DNA from: UBA5436 sp050951845
GTDB lineage: Bacteria; Bacillota; Clostridia; Saccharofermentanales; DTU023
Length of the DNA: 64,000 nt
Assembly: GCA_050951845.1 (NCBI GenBank)
Contig: JBMNJV010000001.1
Location: 248,001 to 312,000, forward strand
Direction of reading: 5' to 3'
Shown here: piece after piece, positions 7,832 to 17,722 of the stretch
How the letters are laid out: every line of letters starts with the position of its first letter
How positions within the stretch are numbered: position 1 is the first letter of the stretch
Notes under the pieces: generated by a model
Told to the model about the DNA's origin: nothing
Seen by the model: the letters and a program-made list of their open reading frames with translations, nothing else
The model's database searches: none
Position numbers and translations under genes: made by a program

Positions 7832-10183
7832 CTATTTGGCATTTAAGGTATCTTCAATCGCTTGGCGGATGGCAGCGGCACTTTCCGGGTCCGGGTCATA
7901 CATATATAACTGGTAGCCCGGCATAGCGTAGGACGGTAAATCCATTCTGCCGCTTCCGGCCAGATCCGTCTTTTCAATTTGCCAGGAATCTCCGCCAAAA
8001 GACACATTAACTAAATTCATAATATCCGATGTCGGCATATTGGTTTCCGCAAACTGATTAAATCGGGTCAGCAAGCTTGCAGCATTGGCAAGATTTTCTT
8101 TGCGGGTAACTTTGTTAATCATGGCTTCGACTACCCGCATTTGATTACGACCGCGTCCGATATCACCTTCCGGCAAATTATAACGTTCTCGTGAGAATGC
8201 CAATGCCTGATCACCGTCCAGGTAAATTGTACCTTCCTCAAAATAATATCTGCCGTCATTGGTCGGGAAGGCATACGGATTCTCTACTTCAATACCGCCT
8301 AAGACGTCAACCAATTCAATCAAAGAGGTAAAGTTTACACGCGAATAATAGTTAATATCGGTTTGCAGGAAATTCGCGATCGTATTAATTGAAGTTTCGA
8401 TACCGTAAATACCGGCATGGGTTAATTTATCGTAGCCGCCGTTCGTACCGTAGATTTCAACATACGAGTCACGCGGTATAGTAGTCATGAGAATTTTTTT
8501 GGTCTGCGGATTTACCGTAACAATGATGTTCACATCGGAACGTGAAACGGAAGCAAGTTCGCCGTAAGTATCAATTCCGCTGATATACATGCTGAATCCT
8601 TCCTTATGAGTATTAACCCGATTCGGCTTCAACAGAAGCTGTTCCATAACCTCGGCAGTACCTAAAATTCTGGTTTCTTCTTCAAAATCCGGATAAATAC
8701 TGGATATAGAATCGTAATCGGAAGTATTGAAAAGAATTGCATCAACGCCGCCGGCATACAATGAATTTACATTATCAACGAAACCGTTTGTTTTAGTTAT
8801 ATTAAAAGTTATATTGTTCTGTTTGGAAATTTGATTTTGTGCATTAGTAATATTCTCATCTTTTTCATCACCGGAAACACCGAGAACATGTCCGTTCAGG
8901 TCGGTTAATCCCTCCAACGGTGAATCCTGCATGACTCTGATATCGTAGGTAACCGTTTCATGCGAAATACTCATAGATTCCAGAACCCTTACAGTCGTGA
9001 ACAAGAAGTAACAGATTATCCCGATCAGAATCAGAGAAATCGTTCCGATTACATTCCCGCCGATACGAGATCCTCTGGAGAATCGGCCGCGACTGACTAA
9101 AAATAACACGATGATGTTTAATAAGAGAATAATCAAAGTGATTACCAGACGATATTTGATCGGTAAAACATTAAAAATAAAGAATATCGCAATGGCAGCC
9201 AACGAAATCAAGAGTAAAAGTACAGAAATGATACGACCATAGATTGAGACTTTGGCAATTTCTTCCGGATAGCCATCCTCATCATAAAAATCCACCGGAT
9301 ATGAACCGTTTCTCCGCTGCGGATATGGCTGGTTCGGATTAACACTTTGTCTTCTTCTTTTTGAATTGTTCACTTCAACACCTTCCATTACATACTCAGG
9401 TCTTTGAGGTCTGTTTGCTTGAGGTCTTTGTTTTGCCTTCTCTTGTTTTGATCCGGGAGCAGCCTGTCTGCGATCTCGAGGTGAAACCAAAGGAATATTG
9501 CTTCTTTCCTGATCACGACGGATACGTTCTTCCCGTTCTGCGTCCATCTGCGCTCGATTGGCATGTTCCTGGGCTCTGCGGGCAGCTTCCATTGCTTTAA
9601 GTGCCGGATTCACCGGTTCCTGCGGCGGTTGAACATTATTTGCCCGATTTGAATAGTCGGAATCTCTGTAAGGCTGCGGTACAACTGCATGTTGCGGAAG
9701 TTCCCCATGATCTCTATATAGTTCCGGTGCAACTGCATGTTGCGGAAATTCCTCGCCATTTCTGTAAGGTTCCGGATCAAATTCAACTTGCAGAGATGCT
9801 TCAGCGTCTCTGTACGGTTGCGGCTCAAATTGAACCTGCGGAAGTTCCTCAGTATCTCTGAATCGTTCCGGAGCAAATTCAACCTGCGGAGGTGCTTCAG
9901 CGTATCTGTACGGTTGCGGCTCAAATTGAATCTGCGGAATTTCCTCGGTATCTCCGAATCGTTCCGGTGCAAATTCAACCTGCGGAGATGGTTTCACTTC
10001 TCTGATCAGCGGTGTTTCTACCTCACGATAAGCAGGAGCTTCGGCAACACCGGCGGAAGGCATTTCAACATCTCTGTCAGGAAGATCATTCTTTTCACTT
10101 TGAGTATCATAATCCGGATCTTGAAGATCAAAATCCAGGAAAGAATAATCATCTTGGTTCGAAAAATCATTATTTCTACTCAT
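7832..10183 (-). CDS. LytR-CpsA-Psr (LCP) family wall glycopolymer ligase with repeat-rich N-terminus
   Basis: 783 residues, much longer than typical LCP proteins (300-500). The first 310 residues are cytoplasmic and hydrophilic and include seven 16-residue repeats (67-178) of the type PQVEFAPERFRDTEEL, then Arg/Gln-rich sequence. Three hydrophobic segments follow (about 317-338, 344-363, 375-396). The extracellular part ends with the LCP catalytic domain (about 545-720): NIIVTVNPQTKKILMTTIPRDSYVEI, then GYDKLTHAGIYG, and DGDQALAFSRERYNLPEGDIGRGRNQ, containing the conserved Arg/Asp residues. LCP enzymes transfer wall teichoic acid or similar polymers from lipid carrier to peptidoglycan. AAAGGA precedes the ATG. 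Family assignment is firm; substrate is unknown. Confidence 0.92.
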   Translation of the reverse strand: MSRNNDFSNQDDYSFLDFDLQDPDYDTQSEKNDLPDRDVEMPSAGVAEAPAYREVETPLIREVKPSPQVEFAPERFGDTEEIPQIQFEPQPYRYAEAPPQVEFAPERFRDTEELPQVQFEPQPYRDAEASLQVEFDPEPYRNGEEFPQHAVAPELYRDHGELPQHAVVPQPYRDSDYSNRANNVQPPQEPVNPALKAMEAARRAQEHANRAQMDAEREERIRRDQERSNIPLVSPRDRRQAAPGSKQEKAKQRPQANRPQRPEYVMEGVEVNNSKRRRQSVNPNQPYPQRRNGSYPVDFYDEDGYPEEIAKVSIYGRIISVLLLLISLAAIAIFFIFNVLPIKYRLVITLIILLLNIIVLFLVSRGRFSRGSRIGGNVIGTISLILIGIICYFLFTTVRVLESMSISHETVTYDIRVMQDSPLEGLTDLNGHVLGVSGDEKDENITNAQNQISKQNNITFNITKTNGFVDNVNSLYAGGVDAILFNTSDYDSISSIYPDFEEETRILGTAEVMEQLLLKPNRVNTHKEGFSMYISGIDTYGELASVSRSDVNIIVTVNPQTKKILMTTIPRDSYVEIYGTNGGYDKLTHAGIYGIETSINTIANFLQTDINYYSRVNFTSLIELVDVLGGIEVENPYAFPTNDGRYYFEEGTIYLDGDQALAFSRERYNLPEGDIGRGRNQMRVVEAMINKVTRKENLANAASLLTRFNQFAETNMPTSDIMNLVNVSFGGDSWQIEKTDLAGSGRMDLPSYAMPGYQLYMYDPDPESAAAIRQAIEDTLNAK
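9650..9985 (-). repeat. 48-bp in-frame repeat coding seven 16-residue units of the LCP protein
   Basis: Seven consecutive units encode residues 67-178 of the LCP protein, alternating a QVEFAPERF type and a QFEPQPYRD type. Reading frames on the opposite strand through this region are by-products of the repeat. Confidence 0.9.
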
Positions 10184-10571
10184 ATCTTAAAATATCCTTT
10201 TGTTATCAACTTGTTATCTATCTTGTTAACATTTATATTTACTTAATACAATTGCTTTTGAAAAAATAAATCATCATCAATAATATTTTTGTCATCAATA
10301 ATATTTTTGTCATCAATAATATTTTCATTATCAATAATATTTTTTATAATTGATCAGCTTTATCTTATTATTCTCAGCTTGATCATCTTATTATTTAATT
10401 TATCCAATATTTCATTCAACGTTATTATTCAGTTTTTTCAATATTTTTATTAAATATTTTTATTCAATATTCATATTCAAATTATTCAATATTTTACAGT
10501 ATACATTATATCAATCTGATTCATCTCAAAAACTTAAGAAATAAAAATAGCCAAATCAGAACAAAATACAA
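10184..10571. other. AT-rich spacer between the ATPase and LCP genes
   Basis: Almost pure A/T with an 18-bp repeat (separate entry) and further TTCAATATTTTTATT-like repeats at about 10430-10500. It must hold the LCP promoter, but I cannot single out a convincing -35/-10 pair because the composition is too skewed. Confidence 0.5.
10274..10345. repeat. 18-bp tandem repeat, four copies
   Basis: TCATCAATAATATTTTTG occurs at 10274 and 10292 and in slightly altered form at 10310 and 10328. Non-coding, directly upstream of the LCP gene. Confidence 0.9.
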
Positions 10572-12683
10572 TTATTTTCCGGGATAATGCTTGCAATTCT
10601 TACAATACATATCAGCCGAGTAGCCATATTGGACAAGACAGTCGGCATATTCACCTACGCAAGATAATTCCGGAATCAAAATTTGCTCAGGACTCAGATG
10701 TGCATCAGGCCGCAACATGCTTTCGGTTACAATTTCGGTAATCGGATCAACTGAATCGGCTACTTTATCATAGGTATCCGCTGCTTGCTTTGATCGCATG
10801 CCATATGTCAGCATCCGCAAGCCGTTCAGAATAACCATGATTGTGCTTCCCTCATGGGCAACAACACCTAAAGGAAGATTAATCAATTGCAAAACATTTA
10901 CCAGAATTAAGAAAAACATTACTGCTAAAGAAAAGAAAATGTTTTGTTTGATGATTCTGATCGTTTTCTTGGCCATACCGATTAAAAACGGTACACGACA
11001 TAAATTGTTTTTTACCAAAATAATATCCGCAGTTTCCATTGCAACATCTGTGCCGCTGCCCATGGCAATCCCGACATCGGCAATAGCCAGAGCCGGAGCA
11101 TCATTCACACCGTCGCCTACCATCAATACTTTTTTACCCTGAGCTTGCAATTCTTTGATAATTTCCAATTTGTCGACCGGTAAAAGATTTGCCCGAACCT
11201 GATCAACTTCCAGTATTTCTGCAATATAATTGGCATTCTTAGCTTCATCACCGGTTAACATAATTGTTTCTATGCCTAATTCTTTGAGACTGTTGATTGC
11301 ATTTTTGCTTTCCAGCTTAACCGGATCGGTAATCGCAAAGCAGCCCATAAATCGATCATTGCAAGTAACAAAGACTACAGTTGAACCTCTTGCTTCCCAG
11401 AGTCCAATTTGCTCTTTCTCAAGATCAGTAGGTACCAAATCCGGATCTTCAACCGCAACTAAACTGCGATTGCCGATTCGCCAGACTTGTCCCTGATGTT
11501 CAACGCGAAAACCTTGACCGGTGATATTTTCGATCTTATCTAAAGGTATCAATTCCGCACTGCTCAAGCTGATCATGAAAGCTGTTGCAATCGGATGGGT
11601 CGAAGTTGATTCAGCCGATTTTACAATACGATTGACCAGATCTGCCTGCGCCGGATCATGATAATAAAAATCTGTAACTCGCGGCAAGCCCAGAGTTAAA
11701 GTTCCTGTTTTATCAAAAACTGCCGTATCGATCATTACCGTTTGATCCAACACATCTCCGCCGCGCAGAATCATACCTTGTTTGGCACCGCGGCTGATTG
11801 CGGAAAGTTTGGCAGGTGAAGCACTGGCAACCAAAGCACAAGGTGAAGCAACCGTCAGCATAACCATGCCGCGATAGAATGCTTGCTGCCATTCCCAGCC
11901 GAAAACTAACGGTGTCAATAATATGAATAAGGGGACAAAAATCAAGACTGAAACGACAAAGATTCCTTCGATTTTACTAATTGTCGATTCAGTTGCGGAT
12001 AAGGTGTTTTGAGCTTCATCAACCATCCGCACAATCTTTGCCATCATGGTGTCCTCATCCTTGACCGAAACCGTCATATCAAAACTTTCGCTCTCATTCA
12101 AGGTTCCGCCGATAATCGAATCACCGAATTTTTTGTGAACCGGCATTGATTCACCGGTTATTGAAGCTTCGTTCAAGTACGCTTCAACAGTAAGTAATTT
12201 GCCGTCAATCGGTACCAATTCACCCTTCGGTATCTGAATACGATCGCCGATTTCCAGATCTTTCGTTTCAACAACAACAATCGAACCGTCTGCCTGATAT
12301 AAACGTGCAGTTTCCGGCACAATCTTCATCAGTTCCGAAATCGCATCACGACTTTTATTTTGGGTATAATGTTCCAGAGAATGCGAAAGAGAAAAAATAA
12401 AAATTAAAATTGCACCTTCCGAAAAATGACCGATTACACTCGCTCCGACTGCTGCTAAAATCATTAAAACATTCGCATCCAGCTTGCGTTTATTTTTGAA
12501 TTCCAGAATTCCGTCTTTTGCCGATTCAAAGCCACCTATCAAAATAGCCGCTCCAAAAGCAATATCCCCGGCAAGACTATTAACAACATTACTCAAAATA
12601 AAACCTGAAATTATTAAAAACCCTGAAACAATCGTCAAAACCAAATCAATATTACGTTTGCTCCATGTCAGTACTTTATTCAT
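10572..12683 (-). CDS. P1B-4-type heavy-metal-transporting ATPase
   Basis: 703 residues. Actuator TGES at 176-179, transmembrane metal motif SPC at 280-282 (ASPCALVASASP), phosphorylation site DKTGT at 324-328, hinge GDGVNDAPAL, and AHEGSTIMVILNGLRML near the C-terminus. SPC with HEG(S/G)T is the signature of the P1B-4 subgroup, whose members export Fe(II), Co(II) or Zn(II). There is no N-terminal HMA domain. The last 30 residues carry four Cys (including YCKNCKHYPGK), perhaps a regulatory metal site. The direction is expected to be efflux. It stands alone; AGGGAA precedes the start. In a window with feo genes and a DtxR-type regulator an iron exporter is attractive, but metal specificity cannot be read from sequence alone. 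Confidence 0.93.
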   Translation of the reverse strand: MNKVLTWSKRNIDLVLTIVSGFLIISGFILSNVVNSLAGDIAFGAAILIGGFESAKDGILEFKNKRKLDANVLMILAAVGASVIGHFSEGAILIFIFSLSHSLEHYTQNKSRDAISELMKIVPETARLYQADGSIVVVETKDLEIGDRIQIPKGELVPIDGKLLTVEAYLNEASITGESMPVHKKFGDSIIGGTLNESESFDMTVSVKDEDTMMAKIVRMVDEAQNTLSATESTISKIEGIFVVSVLIFVPLFILLTPLVFGWEWQQAFYRGMVMLTVASPCALVASASPAKLSAISRGAKQGMILRGGDVLDQTVMIDTAVFDKTGTLTLGLPRVTDFYYHDPAQADLVNRIVKSAESTSTHPIATAFMISLSSAELIPLDKIENITGQGFRVEHQGQVWRIGNRSLVAVEDPDLVPTDLEKEQIGLWEARGSTVVFVTCNDRFMGCFAITDPVKLESKNAINSLKELGIETIMLTGDEAKNANYIAEILEVDQVRANLLPVDKLEIIKELQAQGKKVLMVGDGVNDAPALAIADVGIAMGSGTDVAMETADIILVKNNLCRVPFLIGMAKKTIRIIKQNIFFSLAVMFFLILVNVLQLINLPLGVVAHEGSTIMVILNGLRMLTYGMRSKQAADTYDKVADSVDPITEIVTESMLRPDAHLSPEQILIPELSCVGEYADCLVQYGYSADMYCKNCKHYPGK

Positions 12684-13081
12684 TTCTGTTCCCTACCTGT
12701 CACTTTTTTGGCATAGAGAAAAAATCACATTCAAGATTTTCTAAATACAGAAACATTATACCAAAAGAAAAAATTTCAGGGTCAGTCACAGCTAACTCTA
12801 AAAGTAAGACAAAGCTAACTAAATCAAGCTTTTCACAAATTCTAGAGTAACGTAATTATTGATTTATTTTAGAAGAAAAATGGGAATCAAAACTGATTCA
12901 TAATCACAGCATTTTAACTTGTTCCAATAGAAGAATAGAATAACTGTATTATTCAGTAATGAAATTGTTTGGGAATGTATTTTTATCAGTACACATAAAC
13001 AAACGATTTCATCATCTGAATATTCTACAGTTTTTATTTTATTAACAGCCTTACAGAGCAGACGGTTTATCTGATAACAAT
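12684..13081. other. Intergenic region with one inverted repeat
   Basis: About 400 bases without a supported gene. GAAATTGTTTG (12961-12971) is complementary to CAAACGATTTC (13000-13010) at 10 of 11 positions and could form a stem with a 28-base loop. A near-match to the DtxR-like palindrome (TTAG-N6-CTTA read on the minus strand) lies at 12805-12818, upstream of the ATPase; it is weak. A TATAAT on the minus strand lies at about 12755, a possible ATPase promoter. Confidence 0.45.
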
Positions 13082-14482
13082 TTAATTCACCATGCTCATT
13101 TCCCTGGGAAAACTAAATGAACTGAAAGTAATTTCCGTTGTTCTTTCGTCATGGCCTCTGAAATAAGTAATTGTCACGGTATCGTCCAACTCGTATTTCA
13201 ACAAATGAGTTTTCAAGCTGTTCATCGAATCTACCGGATCATCGCCTAAAGCTGTGATGATATCTCCGGATTCAATCCCGGCTTTTGCCGCAGGTGAATC
13301 AAAAAACACTTCCTGAACCATGACTCCGGTCTCTGTCGGCAATTCTTCACCGTCTGCCGGCAGAACATATTGAGCATTAATCCCGGAAATTCCCAAATAT
13401 AAAGATTCAAAAGACCCGTTGGCAATTATTTTTTCAATGATCGGCTTAGCCGTATTGATCGGAATTGCGAAGCCGATACCGTCAGCCGTTTGCGGACGTG
13501 CTGTATTAATGCCGACAATTTTCCCTTCAGCATTAAACAAGGCTCCGCCTGAATTGCCTGAATTAATCGCAGCATCGGTTTGGATCAAACCGTCCATGAT
13601 ATTACCGTCCTCTAATCTGATCGTCCGGTTAAGGCCCGAGATACAGCCCGATGTTAAAGTTGATTGTAAAGACAAACCGAGCGGATTACCTACGGCAATC
13701 GCTTTATCACCGACATTAATTTTGTCCGAATCGCCCATTTCCACAGCCGGCAGATTACCACGCTCTACTTTGATAATTGCCAAATCTAAAGTCTGATCGT
13801 GCCAGATCAATTCAGCTTCCGTTTCCTTATTATCCGAAAAAGAAACTAATAAACTTTCAAAATCCCCGTTATTCACGACATGTGAATTCGTCAGAATATA
13901 GCCGGACGAATCTACGATAACACCTGAACCGACTGCTTCGGCATATTGCGGAATTTCATAAAAATAGAATTGTTGGATTTGCCCTCTGACTTTAGCAGTT
14001 ATACCGACAATCGAGGGAATCGTTTTTGCCGCAACGGCATTTTCGACTGTACTCGTTTCACCCAGATCAATCTCGACCTGGACATTTTCCCGGGTATATT
14101 CAGGCACTTTTTCTGCAACAGCAGGCTTTTCCGGAGCAATCTCTTTGTTTGCCGCTTTACTTGCTTTTAAGACACTCAGTACACCGTATGTTGTACCTGT
14201 ACCCAATAAGACACCGGCCAAGATTAAAGCAATTACGCGTAACCAAACTTTTTTCGGTTTTTTGTATTCCAATTCTTCCCGAACAATTTTCCTGATTCGT
14301 TCTTCTTCTGCATATTGTAATTCGATTTTCGGATTCGGATCATAGCTTTGATATTCGGGAGTATAATAATTCGGCTGGCTGTTACCGCCGAAGCCATATT
14401 GATGATTTGTGTTCTGATTATCAGCAAAATTTGTTTGATTGTTATTATTTTGATTGTCGTTTGTTTCAAATTGATTATTCAT
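13082..14482 (-). CDS. htrA: HtrA/DegP-type membrane-anchored serine protease with PDZ domain
   Basis: 466 residues. The N-terminal 78 residues are cytoplasmic and Asn/Gln-rich. One transmembrane segment lies at about 80-103. The trypsin-like domain follows with the catalytic triad His201 (LTNSHVV), Asp233 (LDLAIIKV) and Ser311 (NSGNSGGALFN). A PDZ domain occupies roughly 365-460 (DSPAAKAGIESGDIITALG). The enzyme degrades or refolds misfolded proteins outside the membrane. AGAGG precedes the ATG at a slightly long distance. Single gene, divergent from the HerA-like gene. The triad is complete, so activity is expected. Confidence 0.95.
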   Translation of the reverse strand: MNNQFETNDNQNNNNQTNFADNQNTNHQYGFGGNSQPNYYTPEYQSYDPNPKIELQYAEEERIRKIVREELEYKKPKKVWLRVIALILAGVLLGTGTTYGVLSVLKASKAANKEIAPEKPAVAEKVPEYTRENVQVEIDLGETSTVENAVAAKTIPSIVGITAKVRGQIQQFYFYEIPQYAEAVGSGVIVDSSGYILTNSHVVNNGDFESLLVSFSDNKETEAELIWHDQTLDLAIIKVERGNLPAVEMGDSDKINVGDKAIAVGNPLGLSLQSTLTSGCISGLNRTIRLEDGNIMDGLIQTDAAINSGNSGGALFNAEGKIVGINTARPQTADGIGFAIPINTAKPIIEKIIANGSFESLYLGISGINAQYVLPADGEELPTETGVMVQEVFFDSPAAKAGIESGDIITALGDDPVDSMNSLKTHLLKYELDDTVTITYFRGHDERTTEITFSSFSFPREMSMVN

Positions 14483-14894
14483 TTTACATCTGACCTCTGT
14501 GTTTATATCTGAATTTATCTGTTAAAAATAATATACATCAAGTTTGACAACAATATGACAAAATTTATCTTAATATAATTAACAATTTGAAGTTCTTGTC
14601 AAATTTCGGCCCGGGATCATTAACTGCGGACATTATTTACTGCGGACCGAAACTACAGCGGAAACGATCCGGAAAATGAGCCGGGATTTAACGTTAATCG
14701 GACCTGCATTGCCGAGGCAGTATTATTTGTCGGGTCATCTTTAGTGTTAAGCAGTCAGAATGGTATAATTAACTAAATTATTGTTATTGATTTATTTTAT
14801 TTTAAGTTTGTAAAATTATCTGAATTAATCGAAAAAGATTTAATAATAAAATACAGAATAATTATTATCAATCAGGAAATCGAAAGGAGAGTCT
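14483..14894. other. Divergent promoter region between htrA and the HerA-like gene
   Basis: About 410 bases. The middle (14600-14720) is richer in G+C with repeated ACTGCGGAC; the rest is AT-rich. Besides the plus-strand promoter listed separately, I see no further element I can support. Confidence 0.45.
14761..14769 (+). promoter_or_regulatory. Extended -10 promoter for the HerA-like gene
   Basis: TGGTATAAT is a perfect extended -10. The -35 region around 14741 (TTAGTG) is weak. The start codon lies 125 bases downstream, so a leader of about 120 bases is implied. Confidence 0.5.
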
Positions 14895-17582
14895 ATGCAA
14901 GCTTATGAAATTTTGGGACATTTTTATTTAGGCAAAACTGTTGATCCGGCAACAATGACGCGATCTGAACAATATTTAATGTACGATTCCAAAGACTTGA
15001 ATACACATGCAATCTGTGTCGGAATGACCGGCAGCGGCAAGACCGGATTGGGTATCGGCATTTTGGAAGAAGCGGCAATGGACAATATCCCCGCTTTAAT
15101 CATTGACCCGAAAGGTGACATGACAAATCTGATGCTCACTTTTCCCGATCTTTTGCCCGAAGATTTTCTGCCTTGGTTACACGCTTCGGATGCAGAACGC
15201 AAAGGTCTGACTTTAGAAGAATTTGCAAAATCAAAAGCTGAAAGCTGGCGCAACGGATTAGCCGAATGGTCACAGGACGGTGAACGGATCAGAGTATTGC
15301 GCGGTAAAGCCGATTTTTCCGTATATACTCCAGGCAGTTCGGCTGGCAAGCCGTTATCGATCATCCGGATGCTGGAGACACCTGCACAGATGATCTCGCA
15401 GGATCAGGAAGCTTTACATGACTACATTTCAGCTACTGTTTCCGCTCTGCTGGCTTTGCTCGGAATAGATGCCGATCCTTTACAAAGTCGTGAACATATC
15501 CTGCTGTCCAATATTTTATTAAACAATTGGCGTAACGGACTCAGCCTGAATTTGGAAACTTTGATCCAATTAATTGCCCAACCCGGTATTGCACAAATCG
15601 GCGTAATGCCTTTAGACACTTTTTATCCGCAAAATGACCGAATGCAATTGGCAATGCGTTTCAATAATCTGCTGGCTTCACCTCAGTTCAGCTCCTGGTT
15701 ACAGGGTGAACCTTTGGATATTCATAATTTGCTGTATACCGCTGAAGGAAAACCCCGAATCAGTATTTTAGCTCTCAGTCATTTAGATGAAGAACAAAGA
15801 ATGTTTTTCGTTTCGACTTTCCTGAATCAGGTTTTGGCTTGGATCAGAACTCAGTCCGGAACTTCCAGCTTAAGAGCCTTACTCTATATGGATGAAATTT
15901 TCGGATACTTCCCGCCCGTTGCCAATCCGCCTTCGAAAAAACCTTTGCTCAGTTTATTAAAACAGGCGAGAGCTTATGGACTGGGAATTGTTTTGGCAAC
16001 ACAAAATCCGGTTGATTTGGATTATAAAGGTTTATCCAACATCGGTACCTGGTTTATCGGCAGATTACAGACCGAACAGGATAAAGAACGCTTGCTGGAC
16101 GGGCTTCAGACAGCTGTTCAAAGCAACAGTCAGTCAGCTCTGAATTTTAACCGGAAAGAAATCTCCGATCTGTTATCCGGATTGCCCGCCAGAACTTTTC
16201 TGATGAATAATGTCCATGAACCGGGACCTGTATTATTCGAAACACGTTGGTGTATGTCATATCTGGCAGGCCCTTTAACCAGACAACAAATCGCTCTCAT
16301 TGAGCAAGAAAAAATCAAACCTGCCGAAACTGCATTTGCTGAATCCTCTGCTCCTGCTGACGCCGATGCCTCGTCTCCTGCTGATCATGTCGCTGCAGCA
16401 GGTGTTGTGGCAGGTAGCGTTGCAGCAGGTGTTGTGGCAGGTAGTGCTGCAGCAGGTGCTGTGGCAGGTTCGGCCGGAGAAAGTTTTGCAACAGCCGGCT
16501 TATCCGGCACAAGTTCCGGCAAAACCTCCCAATCTATAAGTGAAACGGCTCAAATGTCTCAAACGGCAGAACCGGCACAACTACAATCGAAAAGTCAAAC
16601 CGGCAATTCCTTCAATATCGCACCTGAACTTCCGGCAGGAGTTGAACAATATTATCTGCCGCCTCAGGAAGCAAGCTCTGATTTAATTTTTGTTCCATCA
16701 ATTTACGGATATCTGGAAACAGTTTTCGAAGATGCAAAATACAATGTATCCGCAACACAAACCGTTGCGTGGAATACATTGATTGAAGATCGGGCGTTAG
16801 CAGTTGACTGGTCAAATCCGACCGGTGCTTTACCGGAACCGAATTCATTGGAACTTAGTCCGCCTGTCGGAAATATTTCTTATGCAAAGCTTCCTGCTGT
16901 AGCTGCAAAAAAATCCTCTTTTACACAGTGGTCTGAAGAATTGGTCGATTATATTTTTCGTAATTCAAGTATAATTCTGCTTGCCAATCAGGACCGGAGC
17001 GTTGTTTCCGGAAAAGATGAAACGAAAGCCGATTTCCTCATTCGCTTACGCCAGGCTAATCGCGAAGCACGTGATCAGGCAATGGCTGATCTGAAAGAAA
17101 AATACGATAAAAAAATTGCCGTTGTAACAGAGAAAGTCCGCAAAGCTGAGCAGGTTGTTGAACGCAAGGAAGATCAGGCAAAACAAGCAAAATTCAGCAG
17201 CGTTGTCAATATCGGCAATACTGTTCTGAGCACTTTTTTCGGTCGCAGAGGCATCGGCAAAGGAACTGTCGGCAAAGCTGCCACTTCCGCCCGTTCCTTA
17301 GGCAGAGCAAATCAAGTCAGCAGCGAAGTTGCCAGAGCGGAAGAAACACTTGCAACTTATCAAGCCGATTTAGAAAATCTGGAAACCGAACTTGAAAAAG
17401 AATTGGAACTCTTGGCTGAATCTTTTGCAGCTCAAGCCGAAGCATATGAAGAAATCAAAATTAAACCTAAGAAAAAAGATATTTTTGTCAAAGTATTCGG
17501 CTTGTTATGGTTGCCTTATGAAAATCAAAATAATCAACTGAGACCTTTATTTGAGATTATCGAGAAAGATGATTGTTTTTGA
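14895..17582 (+). CDS. HerA-like (DUF87/VirB4-HerA superfamily) ATPase
   Basis: 895 residues, ATG 5 bases after AAAGGAG. Walker A is GMTGSGKT (43-50), followed by ALIIDPKGDMTNL; Walker B is LLYMDEIFGYFPP near 330-340; LATQNPVDLDYKGL is the sensor-like motif. This layout is that of HerA/FtsK-type pumping ATPases of the DUF87 group, which bind double-stranded DNA or move other polymers. Residues about 480-570 are low-complexity Ala/Gly/Ser/Gln-rich, with a three-fold AAGVVAGSV repeat. The C-terminal third has a long predicted coiled coil (about 710-860) rich in Lys, Glu and Ala. No nuclease partner (NurA) is adjacent. The ATPase class is clear; the substrate and cellular role are unknown. Confidence 0.85.
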   Translation: MQAYEILGHFYLGKTVDPATMTRSEQYLMYDSKDLNTHAICVGMTGSGKTGLGIGILEEAAMDNIPALIIDPKGDMTNLMLTFPDLLPEDFLPWLHASDAERKGLTLEEFAKSKAESWRNGLAEWSQDGERIRVLRGKADFSVYTPGSSAGKPLSIIRMLETPAQMISQDQEALHDYISATVSALLALLGIDADPLQSREHILLSNILLNNWRNGLSLNLETLIQLIAQPGIAQIGVMPLDTFYPQNDRMQLAMRFNNLLASPQFSSWLQGEPLDIHNLLYTAEGKPRISILALSHLDEEQRMFFVSTFLNQVLAWIRTQSGTSSLRALLYMDEIFGYFPPVANPPSKKPLLSLLKQARAYGLGIVLATQNPVDLDYKGLSNIGTWFIGRLQTEQDKERLLDGLQTAVQSNSQSALNFNRKEISDLLSGLPARTFLMNNVHEPGPVLFETRWCMSYLAGPLTRQQIALIEQEKIKPAETAFAESSAPADADASSPADHVAAAGVVAGSVAAGVVAGSAAAGAVAGSAGESFATAGLSGTSSGKTSQSISETAQMSQTAEPAQLQSKSQTGNSFNIAPELPAGVEQYYLPPQEASSDLIFVPSIYGYLETVFEDAKYNVSATQTVAWNTLIEDRALAVDWSNPTGALPEPNSLELSPPVGNISYAKLPAVAAKKSSFTQWSEELVDYIFRNSSIILLANQDRSVVSGKDETKADFLIRLRQANREARDQAMADLKEKYDKKIAVVTEKVRKAEQVVERKEDQAKQAKFSSVVNIGNTVLSTFFGRRGIGKGTVGKAATSARSLGRANQVSSEVARAEETLATYQADLENLETELEKELELLAESFAAQAEAYEEIKIKPKKKDIFVKVFGLLWLPYENQNNQLRPLFEIIEKDDCF
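16392..16472 (+). repeat. 27-bp in-frame tandem repeat in the HerA-like gene
   Basis: Three units of GCTGCAGCAGGTGTTGTGGC plus GGTAGC-like ends encode the Ala/Gly/Val linker at about residues 500-526. The first two units differ at one or two bases only. Confidence 0.88.
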
Positions 17583-17722
17583 ATCAAATAACATGTAAAC
17601 TAAAAACTGTTGTTCAGAACATTAATTATTAATATTAATATTTTGAATTAGTAATTTATACTATATCTGTTAGAATATGAATTGACAGATCAAAATCATT
17701 TTAGCGTATGGAGGGTACACAA

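Noticed and set aside
9601..10246. Open frames opposite the LCP gene, up to 169 codons
   Set aside because: They arise from the 48-bp repeat; the LCP frame has a ribosome binding site, membrane segments and a recognised domain.
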